Notes: generated by a model from the sequence alone, not told the origin. Positions 32,157-40,221 are shown, counted from the stretch's first letter. The stretch: DNA of 64,000 nucleotides from Streptomyces sp. NBC_01351 (GCF_036237315.1 NZ_CP108357.1:124001-188000), one strand, 5' to 3'. Program-made: numbers and translations.

Positions 32157-32615
32157 TCAGATGTTCATGTGGTGGGCGCACCGGATGGCGGCCTCCCACA
32201 CGCTACGCACCTGGGCACCGCTGTGGGAGTCGTTCCAGGAGGGGATCGACTCCCACTGGTTGCCGTGCTGCCGGCGGGCCTCGTCCAGGAGCAGGTTCCC
32301 CGCGCCCTCGTAGGCGGCGTTGCGGGCGCCGGCCGCCGCGCGCAGCGCGCCGATGGAGCAGCGGGCACCTTCGGGGTGGATGAGCCGGTGCTTGGCCCAG
32401 CCGTGGGTGTCGAGGAAGTTGAGGGCGTCGGTGAGGGTCTTCTCGACGGCGCCAGTCAGGCGTACCGGCGGCGCGGCGAGGATGAAGGATGCCGGTGCGG
32501 GAGCGGCGGAAGCTGCGGGGGCGTTGGGTTCCGGGGTGGGGTCGAGGAGTTCGAACGCCTTCGCGTACAGGTCCGGGTCAATGTGGGTGAAGTGGCTTTC
32601 GGTGCGGGTGTTCAT
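32157..32615 (-). CDS. DUF6197-like protein
   Basis: A 152-residue protein whose ATG (32615) overlaps the stop of the TraB-like gene (ATGA). After a Pro/Ala-rich stretch, it has VEKTLTDALNFLDTHGWAKHRL, ARCSIGALRAAAGARNAAYEGAGNLLLDEA and ESIPSWNDSHSGAQVRSVWEAAIRCA. The layout 'HGW ... G.CS.GAL ... A...L ... WND ... V...L..A' is what I recall for DUF6197, small actinobacterial proteins of unknown function frequent on plasmids. Coupling to the translocase gene suggests an accessory to transfer, but that is inference. Confidence 0.6.
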   Translation of the reverse strand: MNTRTESHFTHIDPDLYAKAFELLDPTPEPNAPAASAAPAPASFILAAPPVRLTGAVEKTLTDALNFLDTHGWAKHRLIHPEGARCSIGALRAAAGARNAAYEGAGNLLLDEARRQHGNQWESIPSWNDSHSGAQVRSVWEAAIRCAHHMNI

Positions 32616-34780
32616 GCTGCTGCCCTCCAGAGTCCGTTCTCGTTGATGACCTCGTCCCGCTTCTTCAGCTCGGACAGGCGCGGCTTGATGTTCTTCGCTG
32701 ACGTGCCCAGCTTTCGGGCGATGGTCTCGGCGGTCATGGGGATGGATTCGTCTCGCAGGAGTTCGAGGATGCGCGGCTTGATCAGCTCCTGTCCGTCGGA
32801 GGGGGCCGCGGGGCCAGCGGGGCCCGCCACGACCTGCTGCTGTGGTGCGGACGGGTCCTGCTGCGCCGGCGTAAGGGCGTCGGCGAGGCTGCCCACCAGG
32901 TTCTTGCCGCGCTGGTCGACCATCGGGGTCTGCGCGATCGCCTCCCGGTTTTGCCAGGCGTCGCAGTCCTCGACGGCGACTGGGGTCATGTCTCCGGCGA
33001 GGGAGACGGGCGCCACGTCCAGGTGCAGGGAACGGAACTGCACGGCCTGGGATCCTGGGGTGAGGAGGTAGCCGAGACCGAAGGTGCCGTCCTCGGGGCC
33101 GGCGGCGGCCGCGGTGGCCAGGCCGCTCATGTCCCGGTCGGCAACCTTGGCGTACTGCCCGGGCCACGAGGAGGGGATCCTCGACAGGTCGATGCCCTCC
33201 GCGCCCTCGACCGCGTTCGCGCCGACCAGGGAGCCTTGGCCCCTGGCGCAGCGCAGGAACACCGCGCCCCCGCCGATGAGGAGCTGGGAGCGGATGACCG
33301 TGGAGTTGCCGAGGTCTTCGGCCAGCGGGGTCTGGGTGGCCAGGAGAACGCCGATACCCCGCTTGAGGGACCGGCGGGTCAGCTGCTCGACGATGGCTTT
33401 GGCCTCCGCGTGGTACGGCGAGGAGACCGACAGCAGCATGTGGGCTTCGTCGATGATGAACGCGATCAGCGGGTCGGTGAAGGGGAAGGCGGGGGAGCGG
33501 TAGCGGGCCTCGCGGTCGAGCATCAGCGCGTAGGCCAGGCGCAGGGCGCCCATCGCCTCGTCCAGGCCGTCACCGCAGTAGGCGGCCAGGCCCGCTCCGG
33601 CGATGGTTCCGGCCTGCGGGGACGCCAGGATCACGGCGATGCGTGACTTGTGGGCGGAGAGCAGGATCTGTTCCAGGATTCCGGACTTTCCGGAGCGGGA
33701 GCCGCCGACGAGGTACAGGTGGCGGGCGCCGGAACCGGGCTGGGCCAGGGGGACCAGGGCGGCGTTGGCGTCGATGTAGGTGCCCAGGCGGACGTATCCG
33801 CGCGAGTCCATGGACAGTTCGTCCACGACGGAGGAGAGCATCGTGCTGTGCATCAGCGCGTGCTCCTTCATCACGCGCACCCCCATCTGCGAGGGCTTAT
33901 CGGTGGGCGCCAGTGCGACCTGGATGGTCTCCAGGTTCAGGTTCCCCGCGAGGTCCTGGATGTTGACGGTCCCGATCGCCTTGCGGTCGCGGGTGGCGAT
34001 TCCCTCCCAGTCCAGGGGCCCGTCGTAACGGGTCAGGGACAGGGTCGTGCCGGGCATCGCTCCCTCCGGGATCGCGACGTACGCGGCCCACACCTGCTCA
34101 GGAGTCGTCGGGGCGCCGGCCGCGATCTCCGGCTGGGCCGCCGCCATCTTCAGGTGCACGGCGACGGGCAGCGCGTTCGGCGCGTAGTGCTTCGGGTCTC
34201 CCATCTCCACCTGGGAGACAGGGATCTGGTAGACGGCCGCGATGTCCGCACCTTTCACCCGGACCTGCTGGCCCTGGGGCAGCGTGATGATCCCGGTGAA
34301 CGACACGTGGTCGTCCCCGACGTCGAGGACGAGCTGCGCGAGCTCGGCCCCGGCCTGGATCAGCTTGCGGCCCTCGGTCTGCGTGGGCCCGGAGATGAAC
34401 TCCGCCCACCAAGCAGCGATGAGCTGCGCCTGCGAGCTCTGCCCCGTCGCCGCAGCCCCGGTCGTGGCAGGGAGCGCGGGGAGCTCGCCGACGGTATTGC
34501 GGTGATGGGCCAGGGCGGCCGCCCCGGCCGGGACCGCGAGCCCGAGGGCGAACAGCGGGTCCATGCCGCTCGCCAGGACCTGGTGCGCGGCGATGCCGCA
34601 GCCGGTGGCGGTGATCCCGCAGGCGATCAGGGAGCGCAGGGCGGGAGCGGAAGCGTGGATGGCCCACGCCCCCGCTCCGGCCGCTGCGGCGGCGAGGGCG
34701 GACCATGGGCCGGCGGTGGCGGATGCCACCGCGAGAGCGGCGGGCGCGTACTGGATGAACTGTGCTCGGGTCGGCCCCAT
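32612..34780 (-). CDS. FtsK/SpoIIIE-like conjugative DNA translocase (TraB-like)
   Basis: A 722-residue protein. Residues ~10-95 contain two or three hydrophobic segments (APAALAVASATAGPWSALAAAAAGAGAWA, FALGLAVPAGAAALA), giving a membrane anchor. A middle domain (~115-340) precedes the motor: Walker A GGSRSGKS (359-366), Walker B FIIDEAHM (441-448), then RRSLKRGIGVLLATQTP and STVIRSQLL. The C-terminal ~65 residues (IKPRILELLRDESIPMTAETIARKLGTSAKNIKPRLSELKKRDEVI) form a winged helix, as in FtsK-gamma and Streptomyces TraB, which read 8-bp plasmid repeats. It should pump plasmid DNA between mycelial cells. Its partners lie upstream in the same operon. Membrane-bound DNA pump is a confident call; the exact TraB subgroup is not. 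Confidence 0.8.
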   Translation of the reverse strand: MGPTRAQFIQYAPAALAVASATAGPWSALAAAAAGAGAWAIHASAPALRSLIACGITATGCGIAAHQVLASGMDPLFALGLAVPAGAAALAHHRNTVGELPALPATTGAAATGQSSQAQLIAAWWAEFISGPTQTEGRKLIQAGAELAQLVLDVGDDHVSFTGIITLPQGQQVRVKGADIAAVYQIPVSQVEMGDPKHYAPNALPVAVHLKMAAAQPEIAAGAPTTPEQVWAAYVAIPEGAMPGTTLSLTRYDGPLDWEGIATRDRKAIGTVNIQDLAGNLNLETIQVALAPTDKPSQMGVRVMKEHALMHSTMLSSVVDELSMDSRGYVRLGTYIDANAALVPLAQPGSGARHLYLVGGSRSGKSGILEQILLSAHKSRIAVILASPQAGTIAGAGLAAYCGDGLDEAMGALRLAYALMLDREARYRSPAFPFTDPLIAFIIDEAHMLLSVSSPYHAEAKAIVEQLTRRSLKRGIGVLLATQTPLAEDLGNSTVIRSQLLIGGGAVFLRCARGQGSLVGANAVEGAEGIDLSRIPSSWPGQYAKVADRDMSGLATAAAAGPEDGTFGLGYLLTPGSQAVQFRSLHLDVAPVSLAGDMTPVAVEDCDAWQNREAIAQTPMVDQRGKNLVGSLADALTPAQQDPSAPQQQVVAGPAGPAAPSDGQELIKPRILELLRDESIPMTAETIARKLGTSAKNIKPRLSELKKRDEVINENGLWRAAA

Positions 34781-34794
34781 GGGTCCTGCTCTCC

Positions 34795-35187
34795 TTACGG
34801 CTGGGTGTAGAAGACGGCTTCGGCCATGTCGACGGGGGAGGTGTCCACTGCGTCGGCGATGCCCCCGTGGTCGGACTCGACGGTCGTCTTCGCGTCGTCG
34901 GCGGCCGCGGCCGCGCTGTCCGCCGCGGAGGTGTACTCGCCCGCCGCCTCCTTCGCGCCGGTCATGGTGACGGCCGCGTCCGCGAACTCGGCGGTCGTGG
35001 CGGTGTCCACGGCGAGCGCCTTCATCGTCTCGGAGGCGTCGAGCATCTGCTCGGCCGTGTCGTCGACATCGGCGGCAAGCTTGGTGACGGTCTCGGCGTG
35101 CTCGTGGACCTTGTGGGTGAGCCAGGCGAGCTTGACGCGCAGCGCCGCGTAGTTCGCGGCGTCCTTGAGGGATTCGGTGACAGACAT
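34795..35187 (-). CDS. Ala-rich helical protein, transfer operon
   Basis: A 130-residue acidic, alanine-rich protein predicted to be all helical: SLKDAANYAALRVKLAWLTHKVHEHAETVTKLAADVDDTAEQMLDASETMKALAV... It has no membrane segment or motif. ATG 35187 sits after GAGGAGAGGCCCGC, a good ribosome site. It lies 15 bases upstream of the translocase gene and 18 bases after the preceding gene, so all three form one transcript. The heptad-like spacing suggests a coiled-coil partner, perhaps bridging the translocase and the Pro-rich membrane-associated protein. Function is not known. Confidence 0.6.
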   Translation of the reverse strand: MSVTESLKDAANYAALRVKLAWLTHKVHEHAETVTKLAADVDDTAEQMLDASETMKALAVDTATTAEFADAAVTMTGAKEAAGEYTSAADSAAAAADDAKTTVESDHGGIADAVDTSPVDMAEAVFYTQP

Positions 35188-35204
35188 GCGGGCCTCTCCT
35201 CGTC

Positions 35205-36209
35205 TCATCGGGCGTTGTAGAAGTCGCGTTCGGCGGGCTTGGTCAGCGGGGAGTCGGCGACGGCCCGGAAGATCTGGCCGTGCCGAACCTCGGCGTTCTG
35301 GGACGCGGTCCGGCATGCCTCTTCGCCGCCCTGAATCTGGTCGTGGAGCTTCTTGGCGGCGGCGGCCTGGAGGTCGAGCTGCTCCTTGAGGAACTCGCAC
35401 TTGGCGATGAGGTTCGCGCCGACGCCCTTCTCCGTGATGTCGGCGATGAGCACGTCGCAGTCCGCGGCGAGCTCTGCGGACTCGTCCACGAGCTCCAGGC
35501 ACTTCTCAGAGCTGGACTGGCACAGGGTGGCGGCGCCTTCGGCGAGGTCGATGACCTGGGTGAGGGTCATGACCTCCCCACCGCTGTAGGTGCGGCTCTT
35601 CCCGGCGGCCGTGGTGACGTGGACACCCTTGTCGTCGACGGTCGCGGTGTGCGGAACGGGCGGGTTGGGCTGCATCGCGGGGTCCTTCCTGATCTGGTCG
35701 GGGAGCGTGACGGTCGGAGGCGGAGGGACGGTGCCGGGCGGCGGGATGGTCGGACCCGGCGCAGGCGTGGGAGGCGCGGCCGACGACGACGGCGGCGGCG
35801 TGGTCGGCGGCGTGGTGGTCGGCGGCGTGGTGGCTGTGGTGGTCGGCGCCGAAGCCGTCGGGGGCGTGGTGGGCTGCGGCGGAATGGTGGTCCCCGACCG
35901 GCGCCCGGAGGACCCCGAAGGAGCCGTACTGGAAGACGAACCGGAAGGAGTGGTTCCCGGCTTCTTCATGTAGGCGGATCGCCATCCGTCACGCAGGCCA
36001 CCGGCCCAATGAGCGCCTGCGAGCAGCCCGTAATGCGTCTTCGCTGCCGCGTTGTAGGAGGCATTCCGGAAGGTATCCGGTGCCCGCGTCGGCTGCCATT
36101 TGTCTTTCGTCTTCTTTTCAGGCTTCTTAATTCCCGCCTTCTCGTATTTGTCGTGCGTGTTGTCGACGCCGGTGAGGTAGGTGATGGCGAGAAGAATGAG
36201 GAGTTCCAC
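35205..36209 (-). CDS. Membrane-associated protein with Pro/Thr-rich linker, transfer operon
   Basis: A 334-residue protein. The N-terminus MELLILLAITYLTGVDNTHDKYEKAG gives one hydrophobic segment, followed by a basic stretch and AAKTHYGLLAGAHWAGGLRDGW. A long Pro/Thr/Ser-rich linker occupies ~85-165 (PPTTTPPTTPPPSSS repeats), then a folded C-terminal region with four cysteines (AATLCQSSSEKCLELVDE, AADCDVLIAD, CEFLKEQLDLQAAAAKKLHDQI). Such linkers are typical of proteins reaching across the cell wall layer, but the orientation is not clear. It is the first gene downstream of the GTAACCG repeat array and probably starts the translocase operon. Confidence 0.6.
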   Translation of the reverse strand: MELLILLAITYLTGVDNTHDKYEKAGIKKPEKKTKDKWQPTRAPDTFRNASYNAAAKTHYGLLAGAHWAGGLRDGWRSAYMKKPGTTPSGSSSSTAPSGSSGRRSGTTIPPQPTTPPTASAPTTTATTPPTTTPPTTPPPSSSAAPPTPAPGPTIPPPGTVPPPPTVTLPDQIRKDPAMQPNPPVPHTATVDDKGVHVTTAAGKSRTYSGGEVMTLTQVIDLAEGAATLCQSSSEKCLELVDESAELAADCDVLIADITEKGVGANLIAKCEFLKEQLDLQAAAAKKLHDQIQGGEEACRTASQNAEVRHGQIFRAVADSPLTKPAERDFYNAR

Positions 36210-36242
36210 GAGCCTCCTTCCGTGACACTGTGTAGTTGTCGG

Positions 36243-36351
36243 CGGTTACCGGTTACCGGTTACAGGCCCTGAGGACGCCGGTTCGGGCCGCCCAGTGCAG
36301 CGTGAGGGCGGCGTCTGCGGCCTGTAACCGGTAACCGGTAACCGGTAACCG
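36243..36351. promoter_or_regulatory. Inverted array of GTAACCG heptamers
   Basis: Left arm 36243-36268 holds three CGGTTAC units ending in AGGCC. Right arm 36319-36344 is its exact 26-base inverse, extended by one more GTAACCG to 36351. A 50-base spacer separates the arms. It lies immediately upstream of the leftward transfer operon that starts at 36209. The strict seven-base phasing suggests an operator, or a translocase recognition site comparable to TraB-binding repeats. Confidence 0.75.
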
Positions 36352-36364
36352 CGCGGCTGGTCGC

Positions 36365-36580
36365 CTAGCGTGACGTGCCGACGTTGCTGACCGTGGTGTT
36401 CGCGGTATTGAAGACCGACTCGAGGGTTCCTCGGATCTCGTCGCTGAACGGCGTGTACGGCAGGAAGATCCCAGAGACGATCAGCATCAGGCAGATCGCC
36501 ATCTGCTTTCCCTTCGTCTTCTTGAAGGTGAAGAACAGCGCCCAGCAGAACAGGGCCAGGGCAAAGAACTGGAGCGTCAT
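36365..36580 (-). CDS. Small two-helix membrane protein (71 aa)
   Basis: MTLQFFALALFCWALFFTFKKTKGKQMAICLMLIVSGIFLPYTP, then SDEIRGTLESVFNTANTTVSNVG. There are two transmembrane helices with a short lysine-rich loop (KKTKGK) that should lie in the cytoplasm, and a C-terminal helix outside. The ATG at 36580 is one base after the stop of the upstream membrane gene (reading TGA-C-ATG on that strand), so the genes are tightly linked. Small proteins of this kind (Spd-type spread proteins) are usual in Streptomyces transfer regions. The size and layout fit, but no specific homologue is recalled. Confidence 0.65.
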   Translation of the reverse strand: MTLQFFALALFCWALFFTFKKTKGKQMAICLMLIVSGIFLPYTPFSDEIRGTLESVFNTANTTVSNVGTSR

Positions 36581-36581
36581 T

Positions 36582-37211
36582 TCATGCACCCTTCTCGAAG
36601 GTGAATCCCTTATTGTTCGCGGCGACGGCCGCGCTGGAACCGGAGGCGGAACTGGAGGAGCTGGAGGGCGCGGAAAGTTTCTTATAGGCAAGGAGGCCGC
36701 CGCCGCCGACGAGCGCCACCCACAGCCAGGGGCTGGAGGTGATGGAGCCGCCGGCCCCCGTGGGCTCCTGCGCCTTGGGGGCCGCGCCGCCGAGGGTCGG
36801 GGCGTCGCAGGCGGGGATCTTCGCGACGTCGTACGAGGCCGCCTTGGCCACCGCCGCCGCCCGGATCTTCATGCACTCCAGGTAGACGGCCATCTCCCGC
36901 TCGTAGAGCGTCTTGGCCGCGGCTTCCTCGGTCTGTGCCCGCTGCTTGTCGGCCTCGACCTCTACCAGGGCGTTCGCGGCCTTCTCCTGGGCCCGCGCAC
37001 GGTCCTGGGCGGCCTGGTCGCCCTGCATGCTGGTGACGGCCACGACCGTCCCGCACACCGCGAGGACGGCGATCGTGCCACACACCGCGAGCGCGGCGGT
37101 GTTGCGGCGGACCCCGCCGAGCTTGACGGAGAACTTGGACGACGTGCTGGGCTTCTCGGGGGTCTCAGGGTTCATACGGGAGAACTCCTCGTCCCAGTCG
37201 ATTCCGGACAT
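36582..37211 (-). CDS. Membrane protein with coiled coil, transfer region
   Basis: A 209-residue protein. A cytoplasmic N-terminus (MSGIDWDEEFSRMNPETPEK) is followed by one transmembrane helix (TAALAVCGTIAVLAVCGTVVAVTS, ~39-62), an alpha-helical coiled coil (QAAQDRARAQEKAANALVEVEADKQRAQTEEAAAKTLYEREM), a short region with two cysteines (LECMKIRA..., IPACDAP), a second hydrophobic helix (SPWLWVALVGGGGLLAYKKL) and a serine-rich tail. It begins the small leftward operon after the terminator at 37347-37381. It is likely part of the cell-envelope transfer apparatus or a spread protein; no homologue is named. Confidence 0.6.
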   Translation of the reverse strand: MSGIDWDEEFSRMNPETPEKPSTSSKFSVKLGGVRRNTAALAVCGTIAVLAVCGTVVAVTSMQGDQAAQDRARAQEKAANALVEVEADKQRAQTEEAAAKTLYEREMAVYLECMKIRAAAVAKAASYDVAKIPACDAPTLGGAAPKAQEPTGAGGSITSSPWLWVALVGGGGLLAYKKLSAPSSSSSSASGSSAAVAANNKGFTFEKGA

Positions 37212-37346
37212 GGCGGTTCCTCCTTCCAGTGCTGTGGATACGGCCGGTCAAGCCCTCCCTCGGCAGGTCTGCGCCGGGCGCGGACTTGCTGGGGGCGGTG
37301 AATTTGGTCTACTGGGCAGGCTGTTGCTGCTTCCGGCAGTCGCGGC

Positions 37347-37381
37347 GAAGGCCAGCCCAAATTCGACTTGGGCTGGCCTTC
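37347..37381. terminator. Hairpin terminator between two leftward operons
   Basis: Perfect 14-base arms GAAGGCCAGCCCAA and TTGGGCTGGCCTTC with a seven-base loop, 33 bases past the stop of the DUF2637 gene. Confidence 0.85.
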
Positions 37382-37413
37382 ACTGTTGGTGTCGGACGCT
37401 GGTGCGGGTCAGG

Positions 37414-39096
37414 TCACTGCTCCGGGCGGTAGCCGCATGCGAGCAGGTCGACCGCCTCCTGGCGGTACTTCGAGGCGGTGTCCGTGGAGGACACCGCCAG
37501 CTCACGCTGGATATCTGCGAGCGTCGGCCGACTGGCGTCGTCGCCAACAGCGAGGATCATCCGGGCGACCTTGCGGACTGCCCGCTCGCGCGGAGTGAGC
37601 TTCGCGCTGTCCTCGATTTCGACCGCGCGCCGCTCGATTTCGGCGGCGGCGAGCCGCGCTTCGGCAGCAGCGACCTCGGTTTCGGCCTCGCGCTTCCGGG
37701 CCGCCTGCGTGTTGGCGTCGGCGAGCGCCTTGCGCTCGTTCTCCTCCGCCCCGAGCCGGTCGGCTTCGGCGGCGCGGCGGCGGGTTTCGGCAGCGGCCTT
37801 CTCCGTTTCGGCAGCGACCCGATCGGCTTCGGCAGCACGCTGCCGGGCCTCCGCGATCTCCGCAGTCTCGATCGCCTGCGCCTCCGCCGCGGCGACCCGG
37901 TCGGCCTCCGCCGCGAGCTTCCGCTTCTCCGCCGCCTGGCACTCCAGCTCCGCCGCGCGGATGTCCGCGGCGGCCTTGGCCTCGCGCTCCTGGGCTTCCT
38001 TGCGGGCCGCCTCAGCCTCGCGGGCGCGGGCCTCGGCGATGACGGCCGTCTCCAGCGCCGCCTCCTCCAGCTCAGCGGCCCGCTCTGCGGCGCTGACCTG
38101 GGCTCGGGCGTGTGCGCGCGCCTGACCGGTCTCGCCCTCCACCCGGGCGCGGACGGCTTCGAGCTTGCCCTCCGCCTCCAGCCGGTCGGCCTCGGCCTGC
38201 TTCCGCGCGAGCTCCTGACGCGTCTCCGCGTCCAGGCGCCGGCGTTCGGCCTCCTCCGCGCGGGCCTCACCCTCGCGTTCCTGCCGCTCAGGCATCGCGA
38301 GGGCCTCGGCGACCGTGTATCCGTGGGCGGCCATCTTCATCGGCAGCAGCTCGTCCTCGGTCGCCTTGCTCAGGTCGCCGTCGTACTTGCGCTTGAGCCA
38401 CTGCTCGTAACCGATGAGATCCTGCTGGCGCCGGATCATCTCCGGGTACGAGGCGATCCCGTGCAGCCGCATCCGGCGGTAGAACCTCGGCGTCGCGAAC
38501 GGCGAGAGGATCCAGCGGTGCATCGGAATCCGGTCGGTGACCGTTCCCGCCTCCAGCCTGGCCTTTTGGATGATCAGGCGGCGGGCAGCCTCCACGCCGA
38601 TCACGAACAGGACCGGCATGACCCCGTGGGAGGCGGCCTTGACCGGGTCCGCGCTGATCTGGCCCTGCGAGCTCGCGTTGAACCAGATCGTCGCACCGGT
38701 CATGACGTGAGCGGCCATCCGCAGCAACGGCCACGGGGTGTTCTTGCGGATCAGGTACAGGTCCAAGGCGAGGAACGCAATGATGCTCGCGTCCACGCCG
38801 ACCGGGAACCAGGGGGCCAGTTCGGTGCTGAATCCCCAGCTCAGGGCGACCTTTGCCAGGGTGCTGTAGGACATCGCGAAGCCGATGACGCCGACCAACG
38901 TCCCGCCGACGGCGGCGGCGAGCGACAAGGCGGTCATCAGCCGGTCACGGGCGGGCTTGATCGGCTTCCGCTTATCCGTCCGTGAACCGCCCCCGGCCGC
39001 GCCCGAAAGCCTCTCGGGCGTGTCCGAAACGGCGATCGACGGCCGCGAAACGGGGGTGTCGGGCGCCGCGCTCTGCGGCACTTCGGTGATCGTCAT
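37414..39096 (-). CDS. DUF2637 membrane protein with long coiled coil and C-terminal HTH
   Basis: A 560-residue protein; ATG 39096 is preceded by CGGAGGCCCCC. Residues ~50-170 are the DUF2637 membrane region (LMTALSLAAAVGGTLVGVIGFAMSYSTL, LAPWFPVGVDASIIAFLALDLYLIRK, LLRMAAHVMTGATIWFNASS, GVMPVLFVIGVEAARRLI; about four helices). A cytoplasmic part RWILSPFATPRFYRRMRLHGI follows. Residues ~270-480 are an Ala/Glu/Arg coiled coil with a recurring RAAEADRVAAE-type motif. The last ~60 residues (KLTPRERAVRKVARMIL..SRPTLADIQRELAVSSTDTASKYRQEAV) form an HTH. DUF2637 proteins are typical of Streptomyces conjugative elements. A membrane-tethered DNA-binding protein could anchor the plasmid at the membrane during transfer. 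Confidence 0.8.
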   Translation of the reverse strand: MTITEVPQSAAPDTPVSRPSIAVSDTPERLSGAAGGGSRTDKRKPIKPARDRLMTALSLAAAVGGTLVGVIGFAMSYSTLAKVALSWGFSTELAPWFPVGVDASIIAFLALDLYLIRKNTPWPLLRMAAHVMTGATIWFNASSQGQISADPVKAASHGVMPVLFVIGVEAARRLIIQKARLEAGTVTDRIPMHRWILSPFATPRFYRRMRLHGIASYPEMIRRQQDLIGYEQWLKRKYDGDLSKATEDELLPMKMAAHGYTVAEALAMPERQEREGEARAEEAERRRLDAETRQELARKQAEADRLEAEGKLEAVRARVEGETGQARAHARAQVSAAERAAELEEAALETAVIAEARAREAEAARKEAQEREAKAAADIRAAELECQAAEKRKLAAEADRVAAAEAQAIETAEIAEARQRAAEADRVAAETEKAAAETRRRAAEADRLGAEENERKALADANTQAARKREAETEVAAAEARLAAAEIERRAVEIEDSAKLTPRERAVRKVARMILAVGDDASRPTLADIQRELAVSSTDTASKYRQEAVDLLACGYRPEQ

Positions 39097-39409
39097 GGGG
39101 GCCTCCGAGAGGGGTCGTTCAGGGCGGGGTCGAAACGGCGGCCGGTGCTCCCGAAACGCAGTAAGCGCGTTCTCGAAACAGGGGCCGGTGTGGGCTGTTG
39201 CTTGCGAAGCGAACACCGGCTCTACCCGCTCCCGGCACACGAAAAGGCCAGCGGCCCGGGAGGCGGGATGCCGGTCTGCAGAGTGGTGCGGGGCGGGCTC
39301 GAAACCGTGGACGGCTCCCGCCAGGCGGGCTCGAAAGCAGCTCCGGGCTGTCCGGCTCCCCTTCACCGCCCGCCCCGGCCGCCAGGGTTCAGCGGTCGGT
39401 GCGGGCGGA

Positions 39410-39715
39410 TCAGGCGGCCGCGCGCGACCGGTTGCGGGCGGCGCGGCGCTTGAGGGCGCGGCGCTCGTCCTCGGAGAGGCCACCCCAGACGCCGTAGTGC
39501 TCGTTGCGGTCCAGCGCACCCTGGAGGCAGCTCTCCATCAGCGGGCAACTGCGGCAGACGGCCTTGGCCTCCTCGATCTGGAGCAGCGCCGGGCCGGTGT
39601 TGCCGTTGGGGAAGTGCAGCTCGGGGTCCGTCTCGGCGCAGGCCGGCCGGGGCCGCTTGAGGGCCGCGATCGGGTCGGCGGCCGGGATGGAGTGGGTGCG
39701 TACGATGGTGCGCAT
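39410..39715 (-). CDS. WhiB-like iron-sulfur regulator
   Basis: A 101-residue Wbl protein with the four cluster cysteines C26, C54, C57, C63 (ACAETDPELHFP and AVCRSCPLMESC), the GVWGG turn (75-79) and a basic C-terminal DNA-contact stretch (RRALKRRAARNRSRAAA). ATG 39715 follows CTGGAGGCCCTC. Wbl proteins bind a [4Fe-4S] cluster and usually act by contacting the principal sigma factor at promoters. Plasmid-borne Wbl proteins are common in streptomycetes, where they are likely to control transfer or host development. A 12-base-arm hairpin just upstream (39746-39775) belongs to a leader that is repeated before another gene at 40304. Confidence 0.9.
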   Translation of the reverse strand: MRTIVRTHSIPAADPIAALKRPRPACAETDPELHFPNGNTGPALLQIEEAKAVCRSCPLMESCLQGALDRNEHYGVWGGLSEDERRALKRRAARNRSRAAA

Positions 39716-39883
39716 GAGGGCCTCCAGAGGGTCCGTGCGTACGAGACAGCCCCGGGGCGGCATCCCCGGGGCTGTTCTGTTTCTGCGGCCGGACGGCCAG
39801 CGCGGGACAAGGAGCACGAGCTCCCGGCGCTCTCCGCCGGCCCCGCCCTAGTAGGCGCGGGGACGACGGGCAATGCCGGAGGG
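39716..39883. other. whiB leader region
   Basis: It contains the hairpin 39746-39775 and, between hairpin and start, ACGGACCCTCTGGAGGCCC. The same arrangement precedes the 28-codon gene at 40304. Confidence 0.6.
39746..39775 (-). terminator. Leader hairpin upstream of whiB
   Basis: Arms ACAGCCCCGGGG and CCCCGGGGCTGT with a six-base loop, 31 bases before the whiB start. It could terminate the upstream operon or act as an attenuator of whiB. Confidence 0.65.
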
Positions 39884-40075
39884 TCAGCTGCGGCGCTTCG
39901 CGGACTGCCGGGCCTGGTAGGCGTCCTGGGCCTTGGCGAAGGCCGTGTGAATCGGCTCCCCGGTCGCGCAGTCCTGGCTGTTCTGGCAGGCCGTGCAGGT
40001 GCCGGTGTGCTTCGTGGAGGCGCTAAAGGCTTCCATGTAGCGGACGTACAGCGGGTGGTTGTTGGGCTCGGTCAT
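39884..40075 (-). CDS. Small Cys-containing protein (63 aa)
   Basis: MTEPNNHPLYVRYMEAFSASTKHTGTCTACQNSQDCATGEPIHTAFAKAQDAYQARQ... with three close cysteines (CTACQNSQDC). The pattern C-x2-C-x5-C resembles the second half of the WhiB cluster motif, but without the rest of that fold; it might be a small metal-binding protein. ATG 40075 overlaps the preceding gene's stop. It forms a three-gene unit with the 28-codon gene and the WhiB-N-like gene, all with four-base overlaps, ahead of the whiB leader. Confidence 0.6.
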   Translation of the reverse strand: MTEPNNHPLYVRYMEAFSASTKHTGTCTACQNSQDCATGEPIHTAFAKAQDAYQARQSAKRRS

Positions 40076-40221
40076 CGGCCGCTGCCTTGTGACGAGCGTC
40101 GGTTGATCTCGGCGAGCTTCCTGCTCAGCTCGTCCCGGTCGTCGGCCATGAGGAGGAGGACCAGCTCGGGGTCCGCCTCCTCGCGGCAGATCGCGTTGCG
40201 GCGCCAGTCCATGCCGGTCAC
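40072..40221 (-). CDS. Short WhiB-N-terminus-like protein
   Basis: GTG 40221 overlaps the preceding stop (GTGA) and gives 49 residues; ATG 40212 gives 46. The start MDWRRNAICREEADPELVLLL resembles the first helix of Wbl proteins (DWRxxAxCRxEDPELFFP), including the first cluster cysteine. The protein then continues as a charged helix (MADDRDELSRKLAEINRRS) and stops, with no CxxC or GVWGG. The next small gene supplies C-x2-C-x5-C. It is either a decayed wbl gene or a minimal derivative. It cannot bind a normal cluster alone. Confidence 0.55.
   Translation of the reverse strand: MTGMDWRRNAICREEADPELVLLLMADDRDELSRKLAEINRRSSQGSGR

Noticed and set aside
36243..36351. Simple transcription terminator
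   Set aside because: The arms are 50 bases apart and built of phased heptamers, which fits a protein-binding array better than a terminator hairpin.
36913..38985. 690-codon plus-strand open frame
   Set aside because: It is antisense to the coiled-coil DUF2637 gene, whose repetitive GC-rich codons keep the other strand open.
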